A DNA stretch of 37,590 nt from a virus. The notes beneath the pieces were generated by a model. It saw only the letters and a list, made by a program, of their open reading frames with translations. It did not search any database and had not been told where the DNA came from. A program made the translations under genes and the position numbers. Positions 8,372 to 17,151 of this stretch are shown here, one piece after another. The stretch spans positions 1-37,590 of IMG/VR virus record IMGVR_UViG_3300048922_000453; one strand, given 5' to 3'. The stretch's first letter is position 1. Each line of letters begins with the position of its first letter.

Positions 8372-8602
8372 ATGGCGAAAGAATCTTTTAAATTTCAAGT
8401 AAACACGTCATCTGAGCATCAAACGGTATCTGCGCTGGAGTCTGGCACTGTTAAACAAGAGCTAATTTCTATTGTCGCGAAATTGCCCTTTGAAGAAAGA
8501 ATAGAGTTCATAACTGAATTAAAGGCTTTCAATAACAGTGCAATGAACGAAATTTTAAAGACTGTTGAATACATGGTTGGAACCAAACGGGCTTCTTTTT
8601 AA
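8372..8602 (+). CDS. Inverted moron, small unknown protein
   Basis: A 76-residue acidic-basic helical protein (MAKESFKFQV; LPFEERIEFITELKAFNN) encoded opposite to the late operon, between genes I and J. AGGGAG lies 10 nt before the ATG. The gene is more AT-rich than the tail genes on either side, and a possible TATGAT -10 lies at 8282-8287, although I see no good -35. These are the marks of a moron expressed from the prophage. No signal peptide or membrane segment is visible. Function and family are unknown. Confidence 0.6.
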   Translation: MAKESFKFQVNTSSEHQTVSALESGTVKQELISIVAKLPFEERIEFITELKAFNNSAMNEILKTVEYMVGTKRASF

Positions 8603-8624
8603 CGAGCAGCTTTTACTGCTGACG

Positions 8625-8645
8625 GCGGTTGTATATGCAACCGCT
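8625..8645. other. Perfect inverted repeat after the moron
   Basis: Arms GCGGTTG and CAACCGC flank the 6-base loop TATATG, just after the moron stop. There is no T tract, so this may be an RNA-end or protein-binding structure rather than a classic terminator. Confidence 0.45.
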
Positions 8646-8718
8646 GACAAACTTCTTTGCCAGTGAATTTTTTTCTTCTGAGTAGTTAACAACCGCGTCA
8701 TTTTCGAGCTGGAAACTT

Positions 8719-9342
8719 TCACTGCTGATCGCTGGTAAAGCTTCCCGCGCTGATGATCGCCCCGCCAATTTCACGCGTACCGTAAAGAACCGGAACCGGA
8801 TACCCCATGGCAACGGTATTCACCGGCGCACCGAACGCATAGTTTGGCTTATTGTCCGTGCTGGATGAGGCACCCACGTTGAGCTTGGGTTGCGGCGTCA
8901 GCATCTGTACGACACCACCCAGCAGCATGCTAATACCGATACTGGTCAGTGCTGTGGTTGCCAGGCCGACTGCAGTCGTGGTCCCGATAGCCGCACCGTA
9001 TGCAGCCAGTGACGCACCAGCGGTGAAGAATGCGGCCACAATCGCAACGGCTCCGATGATGATCTGCAACGTACCGCCCCGCTTCGAACCCTCCAGAATC
9101 GGCTCCATCTGAAATTCGGTCGCCGCTGAGGACATGTCGAACTCCTGCAGTCCGATATTATCTTTGCCGCTGAAGAACGCGAATCGCACGCCGTTGAGGT
9201 GGGCGTTTGACACATACTTTTTGAACCCCGGCACCTGTGAGCACATCGCACGCAGCAGCTCCCGCAAATCGGCGACGTGAAACTGGTGCACCTGACCAAA
9301 CATTTTTGCCATCCGGCCTTTTAGTCGCATGGTTTTAAGCAT
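8719..9342 (-). CDS. I: Tail assembly protein I
   Basis: A 207-residue homologue of lambda gpI, needed to assemble the tail tip before J. It has an N-terminal mixed domain (QVHQFHVADLRELLRAM) and a long Ala/Gly-rich hydrophobic stretch (about residues 95-145, including IIIGAVAIVAAFFTAGASLA) typical of this family. The C-terminus PVPVLYGTREIGGAIISAG is also characteristic. It overlaps the end of K by 8 nt, as in lambda. Lambda gpI is 223 residues, so the length is normal. Confidence 0.9.
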   Translation of the reverse strand: MLKTMRLKGRMAKMFGQVHQFHVADLRELLRAMCSQVPGFKKYVSNAHLNGVRFAFFSGKDNIGLQEFDMSSAATEFQMEPILEGSKRGGTLQIIIGAVAIVAAFFTAGASLAAYGAAIGTTTAVGLATTALTSIGISMLLGGVVQMLTPQPKLNVGASSSTDNKPNYAFGAPVNTVAMGYPVPVLYGTREIGGAIISAGSFTSDQQ

Positions 9343-10054
9343 CCATCAGCTCCTTTCTACGCACGATGCGAACGGTACGGTTGCGCCAGTATTCGCCATA
9401 AGGCACCCGTGTAGAGAGGCTCCCGGCGTTATGATGAAGAATGATATTGTTGCCCAGATAGATTGCGGCGTGGTTTGTTACCGGGGCGCTGATGCGCATC
9501 ATGATCATGTCGCCCTCACGCATTTCCGCTGGTTCAATCTCCACAAACCCCTCAGCCTGCCAGTTGTCGTCATACAGATTTTCTTTGCCGTCCACCCACC
9601 ATTCATAATCAACAGACCAGTTTTTCAGAGTGATGCCGTGCTCACGCTGGTAGTAGTCCATAATGAGTGTCCAGCAGTCATTACCGCCAATCAGCCAGGG
9701 GCGACCTGTGTAGTCGCGGTCGGTACGCGGGCTGATAGTGCAGAAGTCGCCATCCGGCCACGACATGATCCCCCACTCCACGCCGGAAAAGTCGCACTGA
9801 ACCCGGTCACGTTCTGACGGGATAAGCTGCGGCACATCGGGGTGCGAATGGATGACCATCAGAATGTCACCCTGCTTTTCCGCTGCCCGCTTATCCTCCG
9901 GCGACAGCGTGAAATGCTCAGTCGGCGATTCAGCGATATTCCTGCAGGGGACGTAGGTCTGGGTCCGGCCAGACTGAATGACCAGACCGCAAGCCTCTTT
10001 CGGGTATTCGGCAGCGACGTGTTCACGTATCGCCTCAAGAATTTTTTTACGCAT
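9335..10054 (-). CDS. K: Tail tip assembly protein K (JAMM + NlpC/P60)
   Basis: A 239-residue two-domain protein. The N-terminal JAMM/Mov34-type metalloprotease domain carries H69-S-H71 and S80-x-x-D83 (HSHPDVPQLIPSERD), so the zinc motif is intact. The C-terminal NlpC/P60 cysteine peptidase has C127 in GGNDCWTL, H195 in TNHAAIYL and H207/H208. In lambda, gpK acts in tail-tip assembly and probably in penetration of peptidoglycan. It starts 2 bp after L and overlaps I. Confidence 0.93.
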   Translation of the reverse strand: MRKKILEAIREHVAAEYPKEACGLVIQSGRTQTYVPCRNIAESPTEHFTLSPEDKRAAEKQGDILMVIHSHPDVPQLIPSERDRVQCDFSGVEWGIMSWPDGDFCTISPRTDRDYTGRPWLIGGNDCWTLIMDYYQREHGITLKNWSVDYEWWVDGKENLYDDNWQAEGFVEIEPAEMREGDMIMMRISAPVTNHAAIYLGNNIILHHNAGSLSTRVPYGEYWRNRTVRIVRRKELMDA

Positions 10055-10056
10055 GG

Positions 10057-10794
10057 TTATTTGCCCTGAAGGTTTGCAGCCGGGAACCCGCCGAATGGCA
10101 GCGGCTGGTCTTCACCAAACCGGGCCTTACAGTCAGCCAGGCGTCCGCCACAAACATCTTTAGACGGGTCATTCGTTGGAGTGCCATCCTTTGCAAAGTA
10201 ACGATTGCCAGCATAATCGCAGCCAGTGCCGGTGCGATACCAGCCGCGCATGCACCAGGTGCATACCGGCGTAATCTGACGTGAAGGCAACTGCAGACTC
10301 TGAATGTCAAAGGGAGAACAGAGTTCAAAATCCACCTGAGCGCGTGTCTCGGATGTTTTCGCATTCACATAAAACAGCTGTACCCGCTCCTCCTGCGGAT
10401 TAGCGTTGGGGTTGCCTGCTGTCCAGTTAGCCGCATCAAGATACTTTGCCAGCGTGGTATGGATGCGCACCTTCGCCTTAACCATGTCGTCAAACTGCAG
10501 ACACAGCGCGGTGACATAGTTGCCCACGTTGCCCACAGACAACTTTGGTGTGGGCTGGGAACCAGTGCTGCTCATCTCCATGCCGGTGAGCTCATACGGA
10601 TGCGGATCGTACTCTTTTCCCTGCCAGATGATTGAAGGGAGGTTTTCTGCTGCGAAAGACTGCCAGCCCTCGGTCGGCAGGTTGTAGGCATGAAAGCGCA
10701 GCACGGTGTCCAGGCCGAAGTCCGTGCCATCAATCTCTATCAGCTGGACCAGACTCCCCGGCTCCAGCGCCTGAATGTCCTGGTTAAAACTCAT
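10057..10794 (-). CDS. L: Minor tail protein L (Fe-S tail tip protein)
   Basis: A 245-residue homologue of lambda gpL. The C-terminal region has the cysteines expected to coordinate an iron-sulfur cluster in this family: CSPF near residue 158, then CTWC, GTGCDY and DVCGGRLADC. The N-terminus (ALEPGSLVQLIEIDGTDFG) is the usual gpL start. It forms the ring between M and J at the tail tip. Between it and M lies a strong leftward terminator, so this segment of the tail operon depends on antitermination. Confidence 0.93.
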   Translation of the reverse strand: MSFNQDIQALEPGSLVQLIEIDGTDFGLDTVLRFHAYNLPTEGWQSFAAENLPSIIWQGKEYDPHPYELTGMEMSSTGSQPTPKLSVGNVGNYVTALCLQFDDMVKAKVRIHTTLAKYLDAANWTAGNPNANPQEERVQLFYVNAKTSETRAQVDFELCSPFDIQSLQLPSRQITPVCTWCMRGWYRTGTGCDYAGNRYFAKDGTPTNDPSKDVCGGRLADCKARFGEDQPLPFGGFPAANLQGK

Positions 10795-10806
10795 TTTTCA
10801 CCCAAT

Positions 10807-10828
10807 AAAAAAGGGCGCATAAGCGCCC
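10807..10828 (-). terminator. Leftward intrinsic terminator between M and L
   Basis: Stem GGGCGC/GCGCCC with loop TTAT is followed on the minus strand by six T. It lies inside the late tail operon. Confidence 0.85.
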
Positions 10829-10846
10829 TGTTGCTGTCGTGACATG

Positions 10847-11188
10847 TCACGGTTCGAAAGATTGTTCGAAGGTAAAGCTGATCTCGGCAAATCCGCCATT
10901 GATAAACTTCGGATTAATCGAATCTGCTTTCACCCGATACAGTTTTTTCTCGCCCCATGGATTTGTCCACCAGAATGAGGTGGTGACGTGGGTTTTCAGG
11001 AACGCCCGGACAGACGCCATAGCGGGCACCTGACCGTTACAGCTCAGCGACCAGCTTTCAGCAGCATCGTTGATCCCTTTCCCGGCAACCTGTTTGTAAC
11101 CATCGCCGTACTGCGCCTGAATGGTGGAAACGCTGAGCTGTTCGCTCGCCTGAATGCGCGTCGCCCAGGTAAATGTATCTGTCGCCAT
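10847..11188 (-). CDS. M: Minor tail protein M
   Basis: A 113-residue tail tip protein of the lambda gpM family (lambda about 109). Features are the start TFTWATRIQAS, the central SWSLSCNGQ and SFWWTNPWGEKKLYRV, and an FTFEQSFEP end. It joins the tape measure end to gpL at the tail tip. It begins 2 bp after the tape measure stop codon. Confidence 0.92.
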   Translation of the reverse strand: MATDTFTWATRIQASEQLSVSTIQAQYGDGYKQVAGKGINDAAESWSLSCNGQVPAMASVRAFLKTHVTTSFWWTNPWGEKKLYRVKADSINPKFINGGFAEISFTFEQSFEP

Positions 11189-11190
11189 AA

Positions 11191-14100
11191 TCAGCTCCGA
11201 CCGCTATAAAGAATTCCGCCCGGTGAAATTTCCTTCTTCAGCCTGTCCGTTATCGTCTGCTGAACGATAGATTTGAGCTGTGAGGCTGCCGCCGAGGTTC
11301 CCGTAGCGGATGCGTCACCGGCCCCGCTTTCCTGCATGATCGTTACCGGGGCATCTACCTGAATAATGGTATTGCCACCCGTGCGGCCACTACCGGGCAG
11401 CGCAGCGGGTCGCTCCGTGGGAGTGTCTACCAGCCCGCCGCTGGCGTATCCGCGCATCATCCCGTAAAGATTTTCAACGCCAATACGCTCGGTGGCCTCT
11501 TTGGTAAAGACGAACTCACCCTTGTGAACCACGCCAGCCGGGTCATATTTTCCACCTGTCCCGGTGAATCCGCCGCCATCGTATGCCTGAAAGCTGGTAC
11601 TCATCCCCATTGCACCGGTACTCCCGGCAGAAGCAGCGGCACCGGCTCCCGCTGCTCCGGCAGCGCCGACTGCAGCCCCGCCAAAACTCATAAAGGATGA
11701 CAGCACTGTTTTAGTCAGCAGTGCCTGCGCGGTCATCTCAATCAGGCTTTTGATAACGCTCTGCGCCAGCGAGGCAAACAGATTTGAAATACTTTCCCGG
11801 AAAGACTGCGTGCCGGTAAGCAAACCGGTCAGGGAGTTAGTCGTTCTCTCCGCCGCCGTTTCCGCCAGGCTCACGATCCCTTTATTCAGTGTGCTCTGCC
11901 CGGCATACAGATTGAGCGCAGCCTGATACTGAGCGTCTGCCGAATCCCGTGATGACTTCTGCATCAGCGCTTCGTACTGTTCCTTATTCAGCCTGCTATT
12001 TTCATAGTAAGCAGTATAAAGGCTCTGCTGCTGCACCAGCTGATTCTGGAGCTGCGCAACCGGATCAACTTCTCCGGCTATGTTGAGCTTTGGCGCGGCA
12101 GCCTGGCTGGCCTGCGCCTGAATCATCTTCTGAGCAGAATCGTTTGCCAGCGTAATGCGGGCTGACTGGTACTCCTGCTCAGTGACCAGGCGGGCGTCAT
12201 ACAGCTCTTTCAGGTTGCGGCTGGCTTCGGACTCCTGACGGATAATGGCTTTAGCCGGTGAGTACTGCTCGGCCAGTTCCTGACGCTGGCGCTGATAATT
12301 AGCCGCATTCAGGGTCAGTACGCGCTGCACCTCCGCCTGACTCACACCAGCAGCTTTGGCATCCTTCAGAATTTTTTCCTGCGATACCTTTTCCTGAAGA
12401 TTGATTTTTTCCAGGCTTGAGGCGTGCGCCTGCTCAATCTCGTTACGCAGCGCAGTAAACTGCTTCAGCGCCTGAGCGCCTTTTTTGTCAGCCTTAGCCG
12501 GGTCCTCTCCGCCCCACGGCGATGCGACTTTACCGGCCTCAGCTGCTGCCGCTGTTGCAGCCTGCACGTCGCTTTTGAGGTTTTTAGCAGAATCAGCAAT
12601 GCCCGTTTTCACCAGGAACCGCGCTTTATCGACGTTCTCCATATTGTCTTTAAGCGTTTGCAGACCGCCGTTCACGGATTCAAGGTCGGCTTCTGCGCGG
12701 GTCTTCCCTTTCTCAACACCGGCAAGCTGACCGAAGGGATCAAACCCCTTCAGGCTGTCCATACGGCTGTCAGCGTCCTGAATTTCCTTAATCAGCTGGT
12801 TTCTCTGCGTGACCTGATTTTCATACTGGTCCTGCAGATCGAGCTGTTTTACTGAAAGCTGCTTGTCCGAAAGCTGCATCAGAGCGGCGGTGGTTTCAAC
12901 CACAGCACCCCTGAGATCGAGTGCAGACTGACGCGCCTGCTTTGCCTGCTCATGGAAATAAAGCAGCGCGGAACCGGCAAGCATCGCCGCACCAACCGGA
13001 CCGCCGATGAGCGACAGCGCACCACGCGCCAGCCCGGACGCAACGGAGGCAGCGCGGGCAGTGACGGAGAGCTGTGCATTAGCCGCCGCCAGCCGCTCTG
13101 TTGCTGCTGTTTCCGCAATTCTGGACTCACGGATGGTGCGGCTCAGCGCGACCTGCTCTTTCTGATAGCCAACATTGATACCCGCTGCGGCGTTTGCCGC
13201 TGTGCGCGTACCCAGATAGCGGGCCTCTTCCTGTGCCTGCTGGCGGGTAGCCTGTGCGGCGGCGATGGTCTGCTTCGCCGTCTCGGCCTGCTGCAAAGCA
13301 TTTTTTCGGACTGCGGCTTCGTTCGCCGCCCAGCCTGAGATATTTTCCCTTAGTCCTGCAGTAAGCTTTGTGGACAGTACGGGAATGAGCGTATAAAGCG
13401 CGACAGAGGCAACGGCGTTAAAGTTATCGGAAAGCGTATTGATGCCTTCAGAAATTGCCTGGATTCCGGAACGCAGAGGTCCGCTGCCAGACTGACCCAC
13501 TTTGATGATCAGCCCTTCAAAAGCGCTGGTCAGCCCCATCAGATCGCCGTTCAGGTTGTTCACCCTTACTGCTGCCTGTTCATGCGCCGTCTGCGTGCCG
13601 GTGAGGGATTTGGTCAGCTCATCAATTTTGCCGCGATTGCCCGTCAGAATAGACGCGGCGTTGATGTTCTCAACGCCAAACAGTTTTACGGCCTGCGCGG
13701 TTGAAAGGTTTTTTCCCGCCAGATTTTCCAGCGCCTTACTGAGCCCTACAACGGACGGTTTGAGCGTTTTATCTGTGCCTTTTTCAAGGCTGAGGATAAT
13801 GTTGCGCAGCGCCGTACCCGCTTCACCCCCTTTAATTTCACGCGACGCCAGCACCTGAATGGCGGCATTCAGCGTTTCAAACCCGATTCCGGCCTGTGCG
13901 GCGGCCACGCCACCATTTTTAATCGCGGCGGCAGTGTCGTTAATTTCGGATGCGCCAAATTTCGCACCGGCTGCCAGGACGTTTATATAACGGTCGGCCT
14001 GCTCAGCACCGGCACCGAACTGATTCAGTGACAGCGCCAGCGTTCTGGTGGCATCCGGCAGCGTGCTGCCGCCCGCCTGAGCCAGCAGCAGTGCGCTATT

Positions 14101-14547
14101 GGTCGCTTTTTGCAAACCATCAGCCGTATCAAGCAGCTCCGGTTTCGCTGACGCCATCAGCTTCAGCGCCTCAACAGCCTGACTGGCGCTGTACTCGGTA
14201 GTGCGCCCCATCTGCTGTGCAGCCGCATCCAGATCACGCAGCTTATTACCGGTTGCGCCGGTAATGGATGACAGGTCAGACAGCGCCTGAGAATACTGCC
14301 GCGATGTCTGGATAATGGTACCCAGTGACAGTCCTACGCCAGCCAGCCCGGCGATCCGCCCTGCCAGTCCGCGAACGGCAGAATTTACGCGCCCGTAAGC
14401 CTCTTCCGTTTTTTTCGCATCGTCCTGCGCCTGTCTGTTGAACTGGCGGGACTGTTTACCGGCGTCGCCGTAGGCACCGACTAGCTGGCTTTTAAAATTT
14501 GCGGCGTTGAGGTGTAACCCTACCGCCAGCGATGCTACGTCAGCCAT
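11191..14547 (-). CDS. H: Tail tape measure protein H
   Basis: This 1118-residue protein sets tail length and is the scaffold for tail-tube polymerisation. Residues about 60-360 match the TP901-type tape-measure core (YSQALSDLSSITGATGN, QMGRTTEYSASQAVEAL, FGASEINDTAAAIKNGG). Hydrophobic segments follow at about 380-400 and 505-530 (SGLARGALSLIGGPVG). The rest is long coiled coil, with a lambda-type C-terminus (FTGTGGKYDPAGVVHKGEFV). Its ATG overlaps the stop of the T frame (TAATG), so it is coupled to G-T. It is uninterrupted. Confidence 0.95.
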   Translation of the reverse strand: MADVASLAVGLHLNAANFKSQLVGAYGDAGKQSRQFNRQAQDDAKKTEEAYGRVNSAVRGLAGRIAGLAGVGLSLGTIIQTSRQYSQALSDLSSITGATGNKLRDLDAAAQQMGRTTEYSASQAVEALKLMASAKPELLDTADGLQKATNSALLLAQAGGSTLPDATRTLALSLNQFGAGAEQADRYINVLAAGAKFGASEINDTAAAIKNGGVAAAQAGIGFETLNAAIQVLASREIKGGEAGTALRNIILSLEKGTDKTLKPSVVGLSKALENLAGKNLSTAQAVKLFGVENINAASILTGNRGKIDELTKSLTGTQTAHEQAAVRVNNLNGDLMGLTSAFEGLIIKVGQSGSGPLRSGIQAISEGINTLSDNFNAVASVALYTLIPVLSTKLTAGLRENISGWAANEAAVRKNALQQAETAKQTIAAAQATRQQAQEEARYLGTRTAANAAAGINVGYQKEQVALSRTIRESRIAETAATERLAAANAQLSVTARAASVASGLARGALSLIGGPVGAAMLAGSALLYFHEQAKQARQSALDLRGAVVETTAALMQLSDKQLSVKQLDLQDQYENQVTQRNQLIKEIQDADSRMDSLKGFDPFGQLAGVEKGKTRAEADLESVNGGLQTLKDNMENVDKARFLVKTGIADSAKNLKSDVQAATAAAAEAGKVASPWGGEDPAKADKKGAQALKQFTALRNEIEQAHASSLEKINLQEKVSQEKILKDAKAAGVSQAEVQRVLTLNAANYQRQRQELAEQYSPAKAIIRQESEASRNLKELYDARLVTEQEYQSARITLANDSAQKMIQAQASQAAAPKLNIAGEVDPVAQLQNQLVQQQSLYTAYYENSRLNKEQYEALMQKSSRDSADAQYQAALNLYAGQSTLNKGIVSLAETAAERTTNSLTGLLTGTQSFRESISNLFASLAQSVIKSLIEMTAQALLTKTVLSSFMSFGGAAVGAAGAAGAGAAASAGSTGAMGMSTSFQAYDGGGFTGTGGKYDPAGVVHKGEFVFTKEATERIGVENLYGMMRGYASGGLVDTPTERPAALPGSGRTGGNTIIQVDAPVTIMQESGAGDASATGTSAAASQLKSIVQQTITDRLKKEISPGGILYSGRS

Positions 14548-15157
14548 TACATTAACGCCCTCATTACGGCGTCACACTGCTGATCCACGCTGTGCGTGGG
14601 CGTGCTCTGCCTGGTGTCGTTTGCGGTGTTTGCGGATTGTGGTTCGGAGCGGGTCAGGATGCCCTGCTGTAGAAAGTAAGCTCGCCAGTGGTTCAGCGTA
14701 TCGCACGGTAATGCGGCTATGACTGACGGGTCAGGCTCACCCCACCTGTCAGCCAGCCAGAAGATCAGCTGCAGCCATGACGAGCCGGTCAGTTTTTTTC
14801 GGCGGCGTCCAGTTTGCCAATGGCATGCGTTTTGACGCGTTCAATAGCGGCCATCAGCGCCGGGTTATCGTGAGCGTCCAGCAGCTCCGCTGCAGTCGGA
14901 AGCAGTTCAGGCTTGATGGCTGAACCATCAGGATTAACCAGGCTGTCGAGAACCAGCTGGACGCTCATTTCTGAAATTGCACGGATATTGCCGGTCGCCT
15001 GCGCCGCATCAAGCTCTTCCTCGTAGCGGATAAGCTCACCGGCAGTACGGCGGCGGATGTATACCTGAGCGCCCAGCAGCTCTGTTTTGATGGCGGTAGA
15101 CTTAGGCTGTAGCAGAACTGCTTTTAACGTGGCCGCACTGAATTTTTTCTCGGACAT
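14547..15157 (-). CDS. GT: G-T fusion tail chaperone by -1 frameshift
   Basis: Reading G to A-AAA-AAC (bases 14798 to 14792 on the minus strand), three bases before the G stop codon, and slipping back one base opens a further 81 codons. They start LTGSSWLQLIFWLADRW and end MRALM, with the stop overlapping the tape measure ATG. The product is about 203 residues. In lambda and HK97 the rare G-T product bridges tape measure and tail tube protein during assembly. The extension is not an ATG-started reading frame and is visible only by joining the two frames. Confidence 0.87.
14789..15157 (-). CDS. G: Tail assembly chaperone G
   Basis: The 122-residue unshifted product (MSEKKFSAATLKAVLL to GKLDAAEKN), the abundant partner of G-T in tail assembly; it is absent from the mature tail in lambda. 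It lies between the tube protein and the tape measure, the conserved position. Its final codons GAA-AAA-AAC form the frameshift site. Confidence 0.9.
   Translation of the reverse strand: MSEKKFSAATLKAVLLQPKSTAIKTELLGAQVYIRRRTAGELIRYEEELDAAQATGNIRAISEMSVQLVLDSLVNPDGSAIKPELLPTAAELLDAHDNPALMAAIERVKTHAIGKLDAAEKN
14792..14798 (-). promoter_or_regulatory. Programmed -1 ribosomal frameshift heptamer
   Basis: A_AAA_AAC in the zero frame of G fits the X_XXY_YYZ rule. The zero-frame TGA follows immediately, and the -1 frame is open to the tape measure start. Confidence 0.85.
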
Positions 15158-15212
15158 TATTCGATCCCGTAAGTGGTAAATGCCGCCATTCAGGCGGCGT
15201 GGCTGATGGAAA

Positions 15213-15665
15213 TCAGGAGCCTGCGACTACGCCCCACTCGATGTTATTCTGTTTACCCTGAACGGTAATCTGAATCACCTCACTTGCTGGCGCGGTGATT
15301 TCATTCATCTGCCAGCCGGACAGCGCCAGTACCATGTTGGCGGTGCGACCATTCGGCAGTTCAACGTAGAACTGGACCGTCTGGCGGTTTTGCGCGGCAT
15401 TCAGGAAGTCTGCAAAATCGGTATTAGCAGGATCATCAATGAAGCCCAGCGATTTTTCCGGGCCTTCCGGCAGGTCAGAAATAAACTGTTTGCTCTTATC
15501 AATCAGCGTGGTGCAGTCCACAAAGCTGCCGGTCTGGCCGGTAGCGCCCAGCGCCTTACAGTTAATCAGCGGCTTCATCGCTGAGACAGCGGCGCCGGAT
15601 GGCCCCCATTTCACTACGGTTCCTGCAGGCAGCATCGCGTATTCTGGCGAAGTTTTATCAGCCAT
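15213..15665 (-). CDS. V: Major tail tube protein V
   Basis: A 150-residue lambda/HK97-type tail tube protein with MLPAGTVVKWGPSG near the start, the KALGATGQTGSFVDCTTLID segment, and PNGRTANMVLALSGWQMNE towards the end. It polymerises as hexameric rings to form the tail tube. It is the first strictly tail gene after the neck genes and is followed by G/G-T. The 47-bp gap to G contains a small GCCGCC/GGCGGC hairpin without a T tract. Confidence 0.92.
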   Translation of the reverse strand: MADKTSPEYAMLPAGTVVKWGPSGAAVSAMKPLINCKALGATGQTGSFVDCTTLIDKSKQFISDLPEGPEKSLGFIDDPANTDFADFLNAAQNRQTVQFYVELPNGRTANMVLALSGWQMNEITAPASEVIQITVQGKQNNIEWGVVAGS

Positions 15666-15698
15666 GACTTTCTCTCTCTTTGAAGTTGGTAGCGGCTG

Positions 15699-16100
15699 CT
15701 ACCCGTTGTTTTGAATGCGGTCCCGTATTTCTACCGCGAGGATTCGGAGAACGCGGGATTTGTTGTAATCCAGCGCCGGGCGAATGAAGGGATCAGGAAT
15801 CTGCTTAACCGTACCGAACTCCTGAGCCAGTGCCTTGATGTAATGCTGCTTACTCGGACCGACCCGCAGCACGACAACGGCGTTACCTTTAGCCCGGGTT
15901 GTTGAACGGATTTTGATAGAGTCACGCATGTGCGGCCCTTTCGCTGACTCGTCATAACCCGCATGCTCTTTCATATCCTGCTCAACCACCTGGAGAGCTG
16001 CCCGGCCAGCTTCACGTAACACCTTTGTTCCGGCTTTTTCACCCAAGGCAATCAGCTGGCGCTCAAGCTCATCAAGACCTGTAACTTCCATTCTCAGCAT
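15699..16100 (-). CDS. HK97 gp10-family neck/tail completion protein
   Basis: A 133-residue protein of the HK97 gp10 family. Typical features are EVTGLDELERQLIALGEKAG, AGRAALQVVEQDMK, and the C-terminal YIKALAQEFGTVKQIPDPFIRPAL. It acts in head-tail joining or tail completion. ATG at 16100 has GAGG 7 nt upstream; another ATG lies three codons in. It follows the DUF3168-like gene by 2 bp in a compact neck operon. Confidence 0.88.
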   Translation of the reverse strand: MLRMEVTGLDELERQLIALGEKAGTKVLREAGRAALQVVEQDMKEHAGYDESAKGPHMRDSIKIRSTTRAKGNAVVVLRVGPSKQHYIKALAQEFGTVKQIPDPFIRPALDYNKSRVLRILAVEIRDRIQNNG

Positions 16101-16102
16101 GC

Positions 16103-16486
16103 TCAGACCTCACTGAAGTAGATAATAAAATCTCTGGTCAGGCGGTACTGCACTGCGTTGTTGGGCAGCGTGAATTTATCCTGTTGCAGCGAACCGCGCT
16201 CAACGTACTGAACCGGATAGCCGCCAATATCACCATACCGGATTCCCTTCCACATCTGCCAGAGTTGAGCATCAAGCGCCAGCAAGCCCGAGTAGTCAGA
16301 GACTTTCACAAAGGAAATCTGGAATCGTCCCGCCACCAAAGACGTTCTGACAAGACCGCTTTCAATCTCGGGGTCAGAAATACGCTGATAGGTAATCCCT
16401 TGTTGCTCAGTGTCAGGAATCAGAAGTGGATAGACTTCCAGTTCGGAAAGTGACTGAAGGGATTTGTAGATGCCTGATTCAATCAT
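16103..16486 (-). CDS. Tail terminator-like neck protein (DUF3168 type)
   Basis: A 127-residue protein beginning MIESGIYKSLQSL and ending TRDFIIYFSEV, with VYPLLIPDTEQQGITYQRIS, the usual pattern of DUF3168/gpU-like tail terminator proteins. I place the start at 16486 because AAGGGA is then about 9 nt upstream and the gene overlaps the preceding one by 8 nt; the longer frame to 16564 runs deep into the upstream gene. Order and size fit an HK97-like neck cassette. Confidence 0.8.
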   Translation of the reverse strand: MIESGIYKSLQSLSELEVYPLLIPDTEQQGITYQRISDPEIESGLVRTSLVAGRFQISFVKVSDYSGLLALDAQLWQMWKGIRYGDIGGYPVQYVERGSLQQDKFTLPNNAVQYRLTRDFIIYFSEV

Positions 16487-16814
16487 GACGCACATCCCTT
16501 TCAGCTGTGATGACAGCACGATCCCGGCTGCTGCGGTCAACAGCCCTGATTGTGTAAATCTCACTCCCCCAGCTTATTTTCCAGTCCGTCTGAACATCGC
16601 TGCGTGACCGGATGGTGAACTGCCATGTCTCCACAATCTGCTGCTGATCCATACTGCGTATTTTGCGGTTTGATATGTTTTCAGCTTTAGCCCATATAAA
16701 TGGCGAGCTGATTACAACTTGCCCCTGTAACACTTCACCCAGCGGCCCGCGCTCTGACTCAGTGCGCTGAACCCTGATGCGTTTATTGAGCTCGCCAGCA
16801 GCCAGGCCTGTCAT
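16479..16814 (-). CDS. Head closure / head-tail adaptor protein
   Basis: A 111-residue member of the phage head-tail adaptor (head closure) family: AAGELNKRIRVQR at the start, WAKAENIS, and SWGSEIYTIRAVD near the end. It normally plugs the connector after DNA packaging. It overlaps the connector gene by 4 nt (ATGA). It is intact although the portal it normally serves is absent from this prophage. Confidence 0.87.
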   Translation of the reverse strand: MTGLAAGELNKRIRVQRTESERGPLGEVLQGQVVISSPFIWAKAENISNRKIRSMDQQQIVETWQFTIRSRSDVQTDWKISWGSEIYTIRAVDRSSRDRAVITAERDVRHD

Positions 16815-17137
16815 AGGCCATATATCCTGTAAGGCTGAAGGAGCGCATCGACCGCCAGAGGCATTTCGCTGGTATTTTTGTCGCTGACCGCTTCGCGGTT
16901 TGCGTACCAGTGGCCGACCAATAGCAATATGACCAGGCGAATATCATCATCAAGCAGAAGACGATCCTCATCGGTATCAAACCCGGCATCAGCATTGGTT
17001 TCATAGAGATTTCGGCGTGTCCATTTCTCAATGTGCCGCTTTGCCGCTCCGATGTAGATTATTAACAGCGAGTCCTCACTGTTATCGTCAGCATCAATAC
17101 GGCAATGCTCTCTGACCGTTTCAATTGCAATGATCAT
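16811..17137 (-). CDS. Head-tail connector protein (HK97 gp6-like)
   Basis: A 108-residue gp6-like adaptor that forms a ring under the portal. Features are TVREHCRIDADDNSEDSLL, YIGAAKRHIEKWTRRNL and LLVGHWYANREAV. The four-base overlap with head closure shows coupling. It lies directly after the terminase/capsid fusion gene, where it would follow the capsid gene in an intact HK97-like phage. Confidence 0.9.
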   Translation of the reverse strand: MIIAIETVREHCRIDADDNSEDSLLIIYIGAAKRHIEKWTRRNLYETNADAGFDTDEDRLLLDDDIRLVILLLVGHWYANREAVSDKNTSEMPLAVDALLQPYRIYGL

Positions 17138-17151
17138 GATGAGAATCCCTT

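Noticed and set aside
12424-12855. 143-codon plus-strand frame inside the tape measure gene
   Set aside because: Antisense shadow of a long, well-supported gene; no start signal.
14507-14722. 71-codon plus-strand frame at the G-T/tape measure junction
   Set aside because: It is antisense to the T extension, which is explained by frameshifting.
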